Part shown: in pieces, positions 22,274 through 32,142 of the stretch | Numbering within the stretch: the first letter of the stretch is position 1 | How the letters are laid out: each line of letters begins with the position of its first letter | DNA from: a virus | DNA length: 38,350 nucleotides | Virus record (IMG/VR): IMGVR_UViG_3300035001_000007 | Location: 1 to 38,350 of that record | Reading direction: 5' to 3' (one strand) | Program-made: the position numbers and the translations under genes | Notes under the pieces: generated by a model | What the model saw: the letters and a program-made list of their open reading frames with translations, nothing else | The model's database searches: none | Told to the model about the DNA's origin: nothing

Positions 22274-24991
22274 TTGGCCTTCAAGCCGATTCAGATCGTT
22301 ATCAATGCCAAGGACGATGCGTCCAAGGTATTCGACAAGCTGCAGACACGCCTTGCGGCCTTTGCGGCCGTCGTGCTCGGCTACTTCGGCATTCAGGCGT
22401 TCGCCGGCTGGGTGAAGGGTGGCGCGGACTTCGAGCAGGCCCTGAGCCGCGTGCAGGCCGCCACCGGCGCCACCGCAGCCGAGATGCGGGCGCTGCGCAA
22501 GGCGGCGCAGGAAGCCGCGGCCGATGCGCGCTATGGATTCACCGAGCTGGAAGCCGCCGGCGCGCTGGAGAACCTCGCGAAAGCTGGTCTCAGTGTGCGG
22601 GATGCCATCGCCACGTTGCCCGCTGCGATGCAGCTCGCGCGCGCCGGCGACATCGAACTTGCGACTTCCGCCGAGTACCTGACGAAGATCGTCAACGGCC
22701 TGGGCCTCGCGTTCACCGACTCGGGGCGGGTGGCCGACGTGCTCGCGAAGGGCGCGAACGCCACGAACACCAGTGTCACCGGCCTTGCGCAAGCCCTCAG
22801 CTATGCCGCGCCGCTCGCGAACTCGCTCGGCCTCGGCCTTGAGACCACCGTCGCGATCATCGGCAAATTCGCCGATGCGGGTATCGACGCGAGCCGCGCC
22901 GGCACGGCGTTGAACAGCATCCTCGCGCAGTTCTCGGACCCGGCCAGCAAATTCCGCTCGGAGCTGGCCGCGGCGGGCATCACGACCGGCAACTTCGAGA
23001 AGATGCTGCACGAGCTGGCGGCGGCCGGGCCGGCAGGGCAGCGGGCGATTGCGGCCGTGGGTCAGGAAGCCGGGCCGGCTTTGCGCGCGCTGCTGAATCA
23101 GGGCGTTGACAAGCTCGAAGAGCTGAAGAAGGCGCTGCAGGGCGCGGCAGGGAGCGCCGCCGATACGGCAGCGGTCATGCAGTCGAACCTCAATGGCGCG
23201 CTCAATGGACTGCGCACCGCGTGGGATTCGACCATCAACGCCCTGACGACGCCCATTCTCCCGGTGCTGAAGGATGGAGTCGATCAACTGTCCGGGGCGC
23301 TTCGCACGGCGGTGTCCGATGGCACGGTCGGGAAGTTCGGTGCGGCGCTGGCCTCGGCGTTCCAGAACGGCATCAAGTGGGTGCAAGCCTTCATCGCGAG
23401 CGTCGATGTCCCCGCACTGCTGGCGAAGGCGCAGGCGCTCGCAGATCGTGCGGGCGCACTGCTCGACAGCTTCGGGCAGAAGGCGCAAACGACGGGCAGC
23501 ATCGTGCAGGCGGTCTGGGGTGTCATGGCCGCCGGCGCGAACGTCGTTCTCTCTGCCATGTTCAAGATGGCCGAGGGCATGGCAAACGTGGTCAGCGCGG
23601 TGCAGACCGGGCTTGCCACCATCATTTCCGGGCTGGCGAAGATCACGTTCGGTGATCTGTCGGCTGCGTTCAAGGCGGCGGCCGAAGAGGTGCGGTTCTC
23701 GGCCGAGGCAACCGGTGCCGTGGCCGATGCATTCGGAGAGAAAGCCGGTGAAGCTTTCGACCGAGCGGCCGAGGGCGCCGAGCAGGCGCGGGCCGGATGG
23801 GCGGGCCTGACCGACAGCGCGGTGGCCGCGACCGCCGCAGCCGGCAGCAGTGCTGCGGCATTCGCGAACATGGCCGCGGAGATGAGCGCCGCCGGCGACA
23901 GCGCGCAGGAAGCCGGGCAGAAGGCCGCTGCTGCATCGGAGGCGCAGCGTGCGAAGGCGGAGGAAGCGCGGGCCACGGTTGAGCGTCTGCGCGGCGAATA
24001 CAGCCAGGCCATCGCAACGGGAAATCTTCAGGTCGCGGTGCAGAAGCTCGACGAGCTGAAGAAGGCCAATCTTGCTGCGGCCGATTCGGCGGGCGCCAAT
24101 AGCAAGGCGCAAGCCGAAGCAGCGGCCGAGATCGAAGCGGCGTTTCGGCGCGCGGGTGTCGAGACCAAAGCGCAGTTGGAAACCATGGCGAAGACCGCGC
24201 TGCGCGACTTCGAGCTGATCCGCGACAGCGGGCAGGCGACCGCCATCGGCCTGGGCGAAGCATGGAAGCGCGCCGCGGAGGCGGCCATCGCAGCAGGCAA
24301 CGGCGTGGCGCCGGGCTGGGTGCAGGCGCAGGCTGCGATGCGCGGCTTCGAGGTGGTGCTCGACAGCGCAGGGCGCTCCACGCTCAAGCTGCGCGACGCG
24401 CAGAACGAGGCAATGCAGTCGGCATTCGGCCTGGCCGGCGCGCTGCGTGAAGTCGCCGACGCACGCGAGCGGGACATCGAGACGCGCGAGAAGGCCATCT
24501 CGCTGAAGGAGCGGGAGAACGCGCTCGAAGACAAGCGCCTCGGCCGCGATGCGAGCGGCTTCTCGACCGACAAGACCGGCAAGACCATCAACGCTGGCAG
24601 CGAGCTGGGCACCCTGACCGGCATTGCCGCGTTCCTGAAAGCCGCGGGCGTGAGCGATGAAAAACGGGCGCGCGCCATCGCCATGGAGTTCGCCGACGCA
24701 AAGGGCGACATCCCATTTTTCAACAACCCCGGCCAGAAGAAGTACGCGGACGGCGGCACGCTGAGCCACGCACTGCTCAAGGCGGCCGAGAAAGAAACGT
24801 TCTTCGGCAAGGGGAAGTCGCCGACCTCAATCCCTGAGCCGGAAAACAACCGCACGGTGAACCTGCACCTGAACCTCAACGGCCGCGAGTACGGCACGGT
24901 CCGCACCGACGCGGCCGGTGCCAACGCCATCGAAGACCTGCTCTCGCAACTCGGCGCCGCGGCCGGCACGTCGTCATTCCGCCCGAACTGA
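22274..24991 (+). CDS. Tail tape measure protein
   Basis: A 905-residue tail-length protein. The N-terminal 200 residues match the TP901-type tape measure core (FEQALSRVQAATGATAAEMR, TKIVNGLGLAFTDSGRVADV, GTALNSILAQF). A hydrophobic helix lies at about 30-50. Long Ala-rich coiled-coil stretches occupy 440-720. Start is TTG 22274 with AAAGG seven bases upstream. A tape measure of this size would set a tail of roughly 135 nm at the usual 0.15 nm per residue; this is inference. Confidence 0.92.
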   Translation: MAFKPIQIVINAKDDASKVFDKLQTRLAAFAAVVLGYFGIQAFAGWVKGGADFEQALSRVQAATGATAAEMRALRKAAQEAAADARYGFTELEAAGALENLAKAGLSVRDAIATLPAAMQLARAGDIELATSAEYLTKIVNGLGLAFTDSGRVADVLAKGANATNTSVTGLAQALSYAAPLANSLGLGLETTVAIIGKFADAGIDASRAGTALNSILAQFSDPASKFRSELAAAGITTGNFEKMLHELAAAGPAGQRAIAAVGQEAGPALRALLNQGVDKLEELKKALQGAAGSAADTAAVMQSNLNGALNGLRTAWDSTINALTTPILPVLKDGVDQLSGALRTAVSDGTVGKFGAALASAFQNGIKWVQAFIASVDVPALLAKAQALADRAGALLDSFGQKAQTTGSIVQAVWGVMAAGANVVLSAMFKMAEGMANVVSAVQTGLATIISGLAKITFGDLSAAFKAAAEEVRFSAEATGAVADAFGEKAGEAFDRAAEGAEQARAGWAGLTDSAVAATAAAGSSAAAFANMAAEMSAAGDSAQEAGQKAAAASEAQRAKAEEARATVERLRGEYSQAIATGNLQVAVQKLDELKKANLAAADSAGANSKAQAEAAAEIEAAFRRAGVETKAQLETMAKTALRDFELIRDSGQATAIGLGEAWKRAAEAAIAAGNGVAPGWVQAQAAMRGFEVVLDSAGRSTLKLRDAQNEAMQSAFGLAGALREVADARERDIETREKAISLKERENALEDKRLGRDASGFSTDKTGKTINAGSELGTLTGIAAFLKAAGVSDEKRARAIAMEFADAKGDIPFFNNPGQKKYADGGTLSHALLKAAEKETFFGKGKSPTSIPEPENNRTVNLHLNLNGREYGTVRTDAAGANAIEDLLSQLGAAAGTSSFRPN

Positions 24992-24993
24992 AC

Positions 24994-25392
24994 ATGCCAG
25001 CACCCAAATTTCACACCCTCGGCGGCCTGCCCATTCCTCGGGGCATGGTCTGGTCCGACGAGTTCGCTTGGAGCCGCGTGCAGAAGGGACTCGAGTACTC
25101 GCTGACCGGTGCTGCCTTGATCGACGTGGGCGTGCGCCTGGCGGGCCGGCCGATCACGCTGCTGGGCGAAGTCGATGCCGGATGGATCAAGCGCGGTGCG
25201 CTGGTGGCCTTGCAGACGCTTGCCGAGGCACAGCCCGAGGGCGAGCACCTGCTCGTCCTGGCAGACGGGCGCACGTTCAACGTGCAGTTTGCTCCCGCCG
25301 ATCTGCCCATCGAAGCCCGACCGATTGCACGACCCGAGCTGCCCGCTGAAGACTGCCCCTACATCGCCACCGTGCGACTCATCGAGATCTGA
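24994..25392 (+). CDS. Tail protein, unknown
   Basis: A 132-residue beta-rich protein (EYSLTGAALIDVGVRLAGRP, EVDAGWIKRGALVALQ, LADGRTFNVQFA) following the tape measure by 2 bp. The motif of a short carrier loop with YSLTG and DGR resembles small tail proteins at the start of the tail-tip module in Pseudomonas siphoviruses. No enzymatic motif is seen. It is coupled to the neighbouring tail genes by very short gaps. Confidence 0.65.
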   Translation: MPAPKFHTLGGLPIPRGMVWSDEFAWSRVQKGLEYSLTGAALIDVGVRLAGRPITLLGEVDAGWIKRGALVALQTLAEAQPEGEHLLVLADGRTFNVQFAPADLPIEARPIARPELPAEDCPYIATVRLIEI

Positions 25393-25395
25393 CCC

Positions 25396-27447
25396 ATGAC
25401 CATTCACGCAGCCGATCTGAAGCTGGTTAAGTCCCAAGTGATGGACGACGTGCCCGAGGGCGGCGGCGCCCCGACCAACACCGTCATCATCGACGGCGCC
25501 AGCAATGAGATCTTCCCGGACATTTCCGAGCTGGACCGCGCCGGCGGGCGGGTGAAGTTGCGCAAGATCGCGGTGCGCGTGGACACGCCGAACCGCGATA
25601 TGTTCCAGGGCGCGAATGTGATCGTGGCTGAGCCACCAGACGATCCGAACATCTCGGCGACGCTGTTCAACACCGGGAACTACTTCGACCGCCGGGCGGA
25701 TGCGGTCTCGCGCGTCGAGTCGTATCTGTCCATCGGTGTGCAGTATCCCGGTTACCTGTACGGTAACCACATTTCCGGGCAAGACACCTTGCTCGTGTAC
25801 CAGCGCACGAACGATCTGCCGGGCATCGGTGACACGCTGGTTCTGACGAAGCGCGAGGGCTTCGCCGACCAATTCCAGCAGTACGTGCGGATCACCGAGG
25901 CCTCGGCCGAAGAGCGCACCTTCGAAGACGACAAGGGCGTTTACACCCGCTGGGTGCTGGAGCTGAGGCTTGCCAACACGCTGGTGCAGGATTTCCCGGG
26001 CTTCGACATCTCGCGCTACGAGTTCACGAAGTCGCAGATTGCGCAGCTCACGAAGCTGAGCGATACCGTCGTGGCAGACGCGGCGCGCTACTACGGTGTT
26101 GCCAAGCTCGCCGAGGTGGGAAACATCGGCGACTTCTCCATCAAGGCTGATTCCATCTTCACGCAGCTCGTGCCGAGCGCGCAGATTGAGACCACGCTCG
26201 CCGACAGCCGGACCAATGCGCTGAAAGCCGGTGTCGTTGCCGCGGGCAACAAGATCACGCTTGCGCTGAATGCGGTGTTCACGACCGCGCAGAACCTCTT
26301 CATCGGCGGTGCTGTCGCGCCCGGCACGATGGCGCTCACGGGCAGCGGCGTGACCCTCACGGACAGCGGCGGGCGCCTGATGAACGCCGGGCTTCAGGTC
26401 GGAACCATCGACTATGAAAACGGTGTGCTGCAGCTCATCGTCAACGTGTTCGGGCTTGCCGGCGTGGCCTTCAGTCTCGAATATGCGCCCGCTGCGGCGC
26501 CGCAGGCGGTCACGCAGTCGCAGGGTTTCGAGGTGAAGATCGCCACGCAATCGCGCAGCTACGTGCGGACCATCGAGCCGGCGCCGGAACCTGGCACGCT
26601 GAGTATCAGCTACATGGCGCAGGGGCGCTGGTATGTGCTGCGTGAGCAAGGGGATGGCGCGATCCGCGGCGCTGATAGCTCCATCGGTTCCGGCATGCTC
26701 AATCCGAGCACCGGCACCATCTCGACCACCTTCGGCGCGCTGCCGGATGTGGGTTCGTTCGTGATCTACCAGTGGGTTGCACCTGGCGCGTCGCGCGCCG
26801 CCGATCAGCTGAAGCTCGACAACGACGGCAAGTTCTATTGGCCGTTCAACACGTCGGGCGAGTCGTCGCTCGTGGCGGGGGCCAAGGCGATCACGCCCGG
26901 CGAGTTGGTCATTGCTTGGGACGATGCCGGCACACCGAGGACCGCGACCGATGACGGCCTCGGCAACTTGACCGGCGATGCATCCGGCCGCGTGGCGTAT
27001 GCCCGGGGCGTCATCCGCGTGAGCCCGAATGTCCTGCCGGCACCTGGCACAACGTTCAATGTGTCCATCGGCAGCACCGCCAAGACCGCCGCCACCCTCA
27101 CCATCGCGTCAGGGAGCGGCAGCTTCGGCATGACCGGCATCACGCCGGGGTCGGTCGAGTTCGTGGTCGAAGGGCAATTGCGTGGGCAATACCTCCTGAC
27201 TGGCGTCGTCAACTGGGGGCCGGCCGCCAGCTATCGCATCAGCGACAACGGCAACGGCGTGCTGCGCGCGCACTTCGGGGACCGGACGGTGAACGTCGGG
27301 ACCATCAACTACGCGGCCGGCACGTTCGTGCTCGACGCAAACACCGTCATCCCTTCCGACATCGCGGCGCAGGTTGTCGCCTGGGACAACGTCTATCTGC
27401 TGATGGACGAAGACACCCCGCCGCTTTGGCAGTACGACGCGGCCTGA
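25396..27447 (+). CDS. Large tail structural protein
   Basis: A 683-residue, beta-rich virion protein. The N-terminal third resembles the first tail-tip proteins of some Pseudomonas and Burkholderia siphoviruses (KSQVMDDVPEGGG, then NDLPGIGDTLVL). The C-terminal two thirds contain repeats with a GTIxYxxG turn: VGTIDYENGVLQL near 337 and VGTINYAAGTFVL near 637. No cysteine cluster or enzyme motif is seen. It is separated by 3 bp from the gene before and 12 bp from the next. It probably forms the distal tail. Confidence 0.75.
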   Translation: MTIHAADLKLVKSQVMDDVPEGGGAPTNTVIIDGASNEIFPDISELDRAGGRVKLRKIAVRVDTPNRDMFQGANVIVAEPPDDPNISATLFNTGNYFDRRADAVSRVESYLSIGVQYPGYLYGNHISGQDTLLVYQRTNDLPGIGDTLVLTKREGFADQFQQYVRITEASAEERTFEDDKGVYTRWVLELRLANTLVQDFPGFDISRYEFTKSQIAQLTKLSDTVVADAARYYGVAKLAEVGNIGDFSIKADSIFTQLVPSAQIETTLADSRTNALKAGVVAAGNKITLALNAVFTTAQNLFIGGAVAPGTMALTGSGVTLTDSGGRLMNAGLQVGTIDYENGVLQLIVNVFGLAGVAFSLEYAPAAAPQAVTQSQGFEVKIATQSRSYVRTIEPAPEPGTLSISYMAQGRWYVLREQGDGAIRGADSSIGSGMLNPSTGTISTTFGALPDVGSFVIYQWVAPGASRAADQLKLDNDGKFYWPFNTSGESSLVAGAKAITPGELVIAWDDAGTPRTATDDGLGNLTGDASGRVAYARGVIRVSPNVLPAPGTTFNVSIGSTAKTAATLTIASGSGSFGMTGITPGSVEFVVEGQLRGQYLLTGVVNWGPAASYRISDNGNGVLRAHFGDRTVNVGTINYAAGTFVLDANTVIPSDIAAQVVAWDNVYLLMDEDTPPLWQYDAA

Positions 27448-27459
27448 CGAGGAAATCCA

Positions 27460-29085
27460 ATGCCTGACGTTCTCATCCCCTACAGCCCGACCGGCAAGAG
27501 CAAAAAGCTCGTGCCCTTCGGCTTCATCGCCGCCGGGACGGTGATCTCTCTCAACCTCGGCGCCGTCTCGTCGGCCGCGGCCACGTTCTCCACCACCACC
27601 GCCGCAACCGATCTGCTCGCGGGCGACATGGATCAACTGCACCTGAAGACCAATGTCGCGAATGCCTTCTCGCTGTCGGGTGCCCGATTCAAGCGGGCAG
27701 GGCAAGACTACATCGTGAAGGCCGATGGCAGCGTGCAGGTCGATCCGTCGCCCGTGACCGGCAACGGCACGACCGTGGGGACGATGACGCCGGCGCAGGG
27801 CGAAGTAGTGCTGACATCGTGGACCGCGGGCGGCTCGCCCGCCGTGAGCGACTGGCGCGGCGTGGCCGCTGCACCGATCAACGGACCGGACACACCGTAC
27901 ACGTCCTATGCGGTGACCTTCCGCACGCCGGTGGCGCCGCTGCGCACGGGGAGCCTGTCGGTGCTCGGCACGATGCAGGACGGGACCACGTTCAACGTGA
28001 CCGCGGACAGCAACGGCTATATCAACACGGCCCGCATCAAGGGGCGCGTGAATTTCACGACCGGCGTTGTCACCCTCGTGGGCGTGACGCCCTCGGGCGC
28101 CGGCGGCCAGACGGAAACGGATCTGTCTTTCCTTGGCATTCCCGGGGTGGGCAATGCCTACATCGACCTGATTCGGCAAGAGACCTTGCGCTTCAACGCG
28201 GTGGCATTTACCTATCTGCCGCTCGATGCGCAGTTGCTCGGCATCAATCCGGTGCGCTTGCCGAGCGATGGGCGGGTGCCCATCTTCAAGCCGGCCGGGT
28301 TCATCGTGGTGGGCCACAAGGCCACGACGGCGCCGGCGCCGGCCATCAACGGCGAAACCGTGAATGTCGGGCGGACGCGGCTCTCTCGTGTGCGGGTCAT
28401 CGGCGCGGACGGTGCCACCATCGAGACGGGCTACACGGTCGACCGCGAGGCCGGGATCGTGACGTGGGTCGACGTGACGGGCTACTCGCAGCCGGTGCGA
28501 GTAGAGCACCGCATCGAGGACATGGCGCAGCTTCGCGAGGCGGGCATCGACGGCACGCTCGTGATGCTCAAGGCGCTGAGCCACAACTATCCGTTGGGCT
28601 CCTACATCTCCAGCGCATTCGTAGCGGGAGACATGCGCGCGCGCGTCTCGCTGATGTTCGATCAGGCGACATGGAATCCGCAGACCTTCACCGATGCGCT
28701 GAGCGGCGCTGAAGCGTCGGCTTCGTACAACGACATCGGCTATCCGGTCGAGGTGCTCAACGAGGGTGCCGTCACCGAGCGCTGGGTGCTGATCTTCAAG
28801 ACCAATCAGACGGTCGATGTGATCGGTGAACACCTCGGCAACTTGGGCAACTTCACGATCAATGCGGACATCGCGCCCATCGATGGCATCACCGGCAAGC
28901 CGTATTTCCGCATCCCCTATCAGGGCTGGGGCAGCGGCTGGGCGCCGGGCAACCTCGTGCGCATCAACACCGTGGCTGCCATTGCGCCTTTCTGGCTCGC
29001 GCAAACCATCAAGCAGGGACCGGCGGCGGGCGAGGACTACACGTTCTCGGTGCTCGTGCGCGGAAACATCGACAACCCAATTTGA
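27460..29085 (+). CDS. Tail structural protein
   Basis: A 541-residue beta-rich protein. The N-terminus (PDVLIPYSPTGKSKKLVPFG) leads into repeated beta elements similar to those of the protein before: KGRVNFTTGVVTLVG near 195 and GYTVDREAGIVTWVD near 328. The C-terminal part (QTVDVIGEHLGNLGNFTI, then PYFRIPYQGWGSGWAPGNL) is globular. It is part of the same tail-tip cluster and likely co-assembles with it. Specific role unknown. Confidence 0.75.
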   Translation: MPDVLIPYSPTGKSKKLVPFGFIAAGTVISLNLGAVSSAAATFSTTTAATDLLAGDMDQLHLKTNVANAFSLSGARFKRAGQDYIVKADGSVQVDPSPVTGNGTTVGTMTPAQGEVVLTSWTAGGSPAVSDWRGVAAAPINGPDTPYTSYAVTFRTPVAPLRTGSLSVLGTMQDGTTFNVTADSNGYINTARIKGRVNFTTGVVTLVGVTPSGAGGQTETDLSFLGIPGVGNAYIDLIRQETLRFNAVAFTYLPLDAQLLGINPVRLPSDGRVPIFKPAGFIVVGHKATTAPAPAINGETVNVGRTRLSRVRVIGADGATIETGYTVDREAGIVTWVDVTGYSQPVRVEHRIEDMAQLREAGIDGTLVMLKALSHNYPLGSYISSAFVAGDMRARVSLMFDQATWNPQTFTDALSGAEASASYNDIGYPVEVLNEGAVTERWVLIFKTNQTVDVIGEHLGNLGNFTINADIAPIDGITGKPYFRIPYQGWGSGWAPGNLVRINTVAAIAPFWLAQTIKQGPAAGEDYTFSVLVRGNIDNPI

Positions 29086-29094
29086 GACTGACCC

Positions 29095-30291
29095 ATGACT
29101 TCCCCAGTGAATACCAGCGTTAAATTCTTCAGCAGCCTGATGCCGAACGCGCCCGTGCTGTCGGGTGCCGCCGGCGCCGGCATCGCGGTGCTCGATGCGT
29201 GTTTGAAGGATGGCTTCGACACGAAGGGCGCGACCATCGCAGTCGCCGGCGGCGTGGCGACGGTCACATGGTCGGGCGTGCACAGCGCCGTCCCGGAAAG
29301 CGTGATTCAGGTGACGGGTGCGACCGGCGCATGGACGGCGCTTAACGGCGAGCAGAAGGTTGTGACGAAGCCCAATGCCACGTCGTGCACGTTCGCTACG
29401 GCCGCACCAGACGGCGCGGTGACCGGCACGATCACGATCAAGATGGCGCCCCTCGGCTGGGCTAAGCCATTCAGCGGCACGAACCTGGCCGCCTACCAGA
29501 GCCAGAGCGTCCTAAGTCCCAAGCATCTTCTGCGCGTCGATGACAGCAGTGCCACTCTCATGCGGGTGGTGGGTTACGAATCGATGACCGACATCAATAC
29601 GGGCGTCGGGGCGTTTCCGAGCAATGCGCAAATCTCGGGCGGGGGCATGTGGCCGAAGCGCCAGGCAGCTTCTGCAACCGGCGTCGTGTGGTTCGTCATC
29701 GGCGACGAACGCATGTTCTATTTTGTGGTGGTGCCGTATGCATCGGGCCCGACTGCGTATGCGGCTGGAAGCACGATCCGCGGGTTCGGTGACCCGATCC
29801 CCTACAAGCCGAGCGGAGACGCCTATGCGACGGTCTTGAACATGTACCACGGGACCACCGTGAGCGCGGCTGGCGAAGGCGATTTTGCAAACCCAAACGT
29901 CTCGAACATGTACTCGCCGCGGTCCTTCACCGCGCTCGGTGCCCCGGTCGCTCAATATGCAAACACGTTCACTGGAGGCAGCGTTTCCGGCATTCAGGCT
30001 TCGCTCGGGGCCTTTCCCAATGCGATCGATGGCGCGCTGTACATGGCTAAGAAGTTCGTGGCTCTCTCGGGTGGCGATGGCTCGCCACGGGCGGAGATAC
30101 CCGGCATCAGACACGTTCCTCAATCCGTTTCTGTGAACCAGTTCGTCCCTGGAGAGGTGTGGCCCGGTGCGGGAAGCGATGCTGGCAAGAGCATGCTCGT
30201 TGTCCGATGCACGAATGCGGCGCTGAGTACCGCGCCCACGGACGCGAACACGGGCGTGTTGTTCTTCGACGTGACCGGGCCTTGGCGGTAA
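29095..30291 (+). CDS. Tail structural protein
   Basis: A 398-residue protein in the tail-tip cluster. The N-terminal region contains an Ig-like module (TIAVAGGVATVTWSGVHSAV, TGTITIKMAPLGW). The middle has a long mixed domain (VVWFVIGDERMFYFVVVPYA) and Tyr/Gly-rich segments. It resembles large structural proteins near the tail tip of Mu-like and lambda-like Pseudomonas phages. No adhesin-type collagen or pectate-lyase repeats are obvious. Confidence 0.7.
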   Translation: MTSPVNTSVKFFSSLMPNAPVLSGAAGAGIAVLDACLKDGFDTKGATIAVAGGVATVTWSGVHSAVPESVIQVTGATGAWTALNGEQKVVTKPNATSCTFATAAPDGAVTGTITIKMAPLGWAKPFSGTNLAAYQSQSVLSPKHLLRVDDSSATLMRVVGYESMTDINTGVGAFPSNAQISGGGMWPKRQAASATGVVWFVIGDERMFYFVVVPYASGPTAYAAGSTIRGFGDPIPYKPSGDAYATVLNMYHGTTVSAAGEGDFANPNVSNMYSPRSFTALGAPVAQYANTFTGGSVSGIQASLGAFPNAIDGALYMAKKFVALSGGDGSPRAEIPGIRHVPQSVSVNQFVPGEVWPGAGSDAGKSMLVVRCTNAALSTAPTDANTGVLFFDVTGPWR

Positions 30292-30294
30292 TCC

Positions 30295-31764
30295 ATGCCA
30301 GCACACCGCTACTGGCGCGCTCGCAACATCTACCCTGCCGGGGGCGCTGGACTTGAACTGACGGAGTTCCAGCTACTGGACGGCACGACACGCGCAGATG
30401 CTGGCGCGACGATCACGGCCAGCGTTGCGCCGAGCTCGGGCGCACTTTCGAGCTTGTCCGACGATCTCACGTCCGCGACGGTCGTATGGGACAGCGCCGA
30501 AGGCGTGGTGATTTCCTGGGACCTCGGCGCAGCCGTGGAAGTGAACAACTTTCTGCTTGGTGCTGCGGGGGACGCGCAGAAGTTTCCTGCGACCCTCACG
30601 CTGCTCTGGTCGGACGATGGTGTGACGTACACCATCGCGCGGCGAGACGACTGGTATGCGTTCCCGGGGAGTTTCCAGAAGACGAGAAACGTCCATGCAC
30701 CGGTCGTCGTACGCTCATCCGGCACGATGACATCGTCGGGCTCACTTCCGCCCACGATGGCCTGTGTGCCGCCACCAATGGTGGAGCTTGGGGATTTTCT
30801 GGTCGTTGCTGCTGTCGCGAACAGCGATGGGGCCACCGCGCCGGCAGGGTTTTCGCGGCAGGCGGTGGGTGGTCCCGCCGGGACCAACAACGCCTACTCG
30901 GAACTGTGGACCCGCCCGGTCCGAACGGACGCGGATAAGGACCCGGGGACATGGGGCAACGTCACCAATGTGATTGCGATGGCTGTCAGTGCCGGTGTCC
31001 GCGGGCCGGAAGTCGAGAGCTACAACGCCATCGGCACCGGGGTTGCCAACATTTCGTCGCAAGCAGTGCCTACCGTTACCGCTGCAGGCGATGGGCGGCT
31101 CGGGGTCTCGGCGGCGTACTGGGCGCTTGCATTCACCGGAACGAATTCGACGGACATGAGCATCGAGCCTCGTCCGCCATGGGTGAAGCATTTCAGCGCC
31201 ATCGCGCAGCTGCGACTCGGGCTAGCGACGACCCCCCTTGCTTCGGGGCAGTCGATGACGGGCACATGGTCGAGCGATGCCACCAATGCGAGCCCGATTG
31301 GCGGCTGGGGCATCATCGCGTTGATCTTGCGAGGCGCAGCACAGATCGAAACTCGGGGCACGAAGGCGCTGACTCGGTTGGCCTTCACGCCTGGCCGTTT
31401 GCTTCCCCTGCAGCCGGCGCCGGCCTACGCGGACTTCACCACGAAGCGTGGCCTCGGCATCGGCAAACTGCGACGCAAGTTCGCAGAGGATATTCGAGGC
31501 GCCGGGATCGGTCGTGTGCGAGGCGCGACGAAGGACAAAGGCACGCCGAACGTGCCGGTGTCGGAGCGCACGATGTTGTTCCGTCAGGTTGATGGAATGC
31601 TCATTCGCACGACGTGGAGCGAGGCCGGGACCGGTGTCTACTCGTTCGACTACATCGACGAGACCGAGACCTACTTTGTCGTGGCGTTCGACCACGACGG
31701 GGTTTTCCGCGCAGTGATCGCGGACGGCCTACGCCTTGGCAGTGGATTGGAGTTGATGGCATGA
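30295..31764 (+). CDS. Tail tip protein with discoidin-like domain
   Basis: A 489-residue protein. The first 125 residues (HRYWRARNIYPAGGAGLELTE, then VVISWDLGAAVEVNNFLLG, LLWSDDGVTY) have the pattern of a discoidin or F5/8 type C carbohydrate-binding domain. Residues 140-350 form a second beta domain (VELGDFLVVAAVANSDGATA). A basic segment with Lys/Arg-Gly repeats follows (400-425). The last 60 residues form another beta unit. It is a good candidate for binding surface sugar. The stop overlaps the next ATG by 4 bp. Confidence 0.7.
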   Translation: MPAHRYWRARNIYPAGGAGLELTEFQLLDGTTRADAGATITASVAPSSGALSSLSDDLTSATVVWDSAEGVVISWDLGAAVEVNNFLLGAAGDAQKFPATLTLLWSDDGVTYTIARRDDWYAFPGSFQKTRNVHAPVVVRSSGTMTSSGSLPPTMACVPPPMVELGDFLVVAAVANSDGATAPAGFSRQAVGGPAGTNNAYSELWTRPVRTDADKDPGTWGNVTNVIAMAVSAGVRGPEVESYNAIGTGVANISSQAVPTVTAAGDGRLGVSAAYWALAFTGTNSTDMSIEPRPPWVKHFSAIAQLRLGLATTPLASGQSMTGTWSSDATNASPIGGWGIIALILRGAAQIETRGTKALTRLAFTPGRLLPLQPAPAYADFTTKRGLGIGKLRRKFAEDIRGAGIGRVRGATKDKGTPNVPVSERTMLFRQVDGMLIRTTWSEAGTGVYSFDYIDETETYFVVAFDHDGVFRAVIADGLRLGSGLELMA

Positions 31765-32141
31765 CCTTTGCGCAAACCGTGGAGGTCGATGACGCGATGC
31801 TGCTGGGCATTGCCGCTTTGCTCGACGCGCACCCGAACCCTGCCTATGCGGTCCTGTTCGACAGCGCCGACGTGGCGCTCGTGACGATGGTTTTCGCGAA
31901 GCCTGCGGCATCGCTCGTTGCGCACGAACTGGTGTTCGCGCAGGGGCAAGCCGGGGGCGACATGATCCTCGTGCAAGGCAGCGCCGCGAAGTTCGAGCTG
32001 CGCAACGGCGCCGGCGTGCTGCTCGGCTCTGGCGACGTATCGGACATGAATGGGGCCGGAACCCTCAAGGTCGGCGGCACAACGGGAACGCTGCTCTACG
32101 AGGGCGCTCGTGCGATCCTCGGCGAGCTGAAGATGGTGTGA
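31761..32141 (+). CDS. Small tail protein, unknown
   Basis: A 126-residue, beta-rich protein (YAVLFDSADVALVTMVFAKP, DMILVQGSAAKFELRNG) with Gly-rich turns. It starts on an ATGA overlap with the discoidin-like protein. Its fold pattern is like small tail-tip adaptor proteins; no specific family is recognised. It ends one base before the next gene. Confidence 0.65.
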   Translation: MTFAQTVEVDDAMLLGIAALLDAHPNPAYAVLFDSADVALVTMVFAKPAASLVAHELVFAQGQAGGDMILVQGSAAKFELRNGAGVLLGSGDVSDMNGAGTLKVGGTTGTLLYEGARAILGELKMV

Positions 32142-32142
32142 T

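Noticed and set aside
22058-24769. Long minus-strand open frame opposite the tape measure gene
   Set aside because: Shadow of the tape measure gene in high-GC DNA; composition is not protein-like and no start signal is present.
24028-26649. Minus-strand frame spanning three tail genes
   Set aside because: Crosses the boundaries of several well-supported plus-strand genes and has no recognisable domain.
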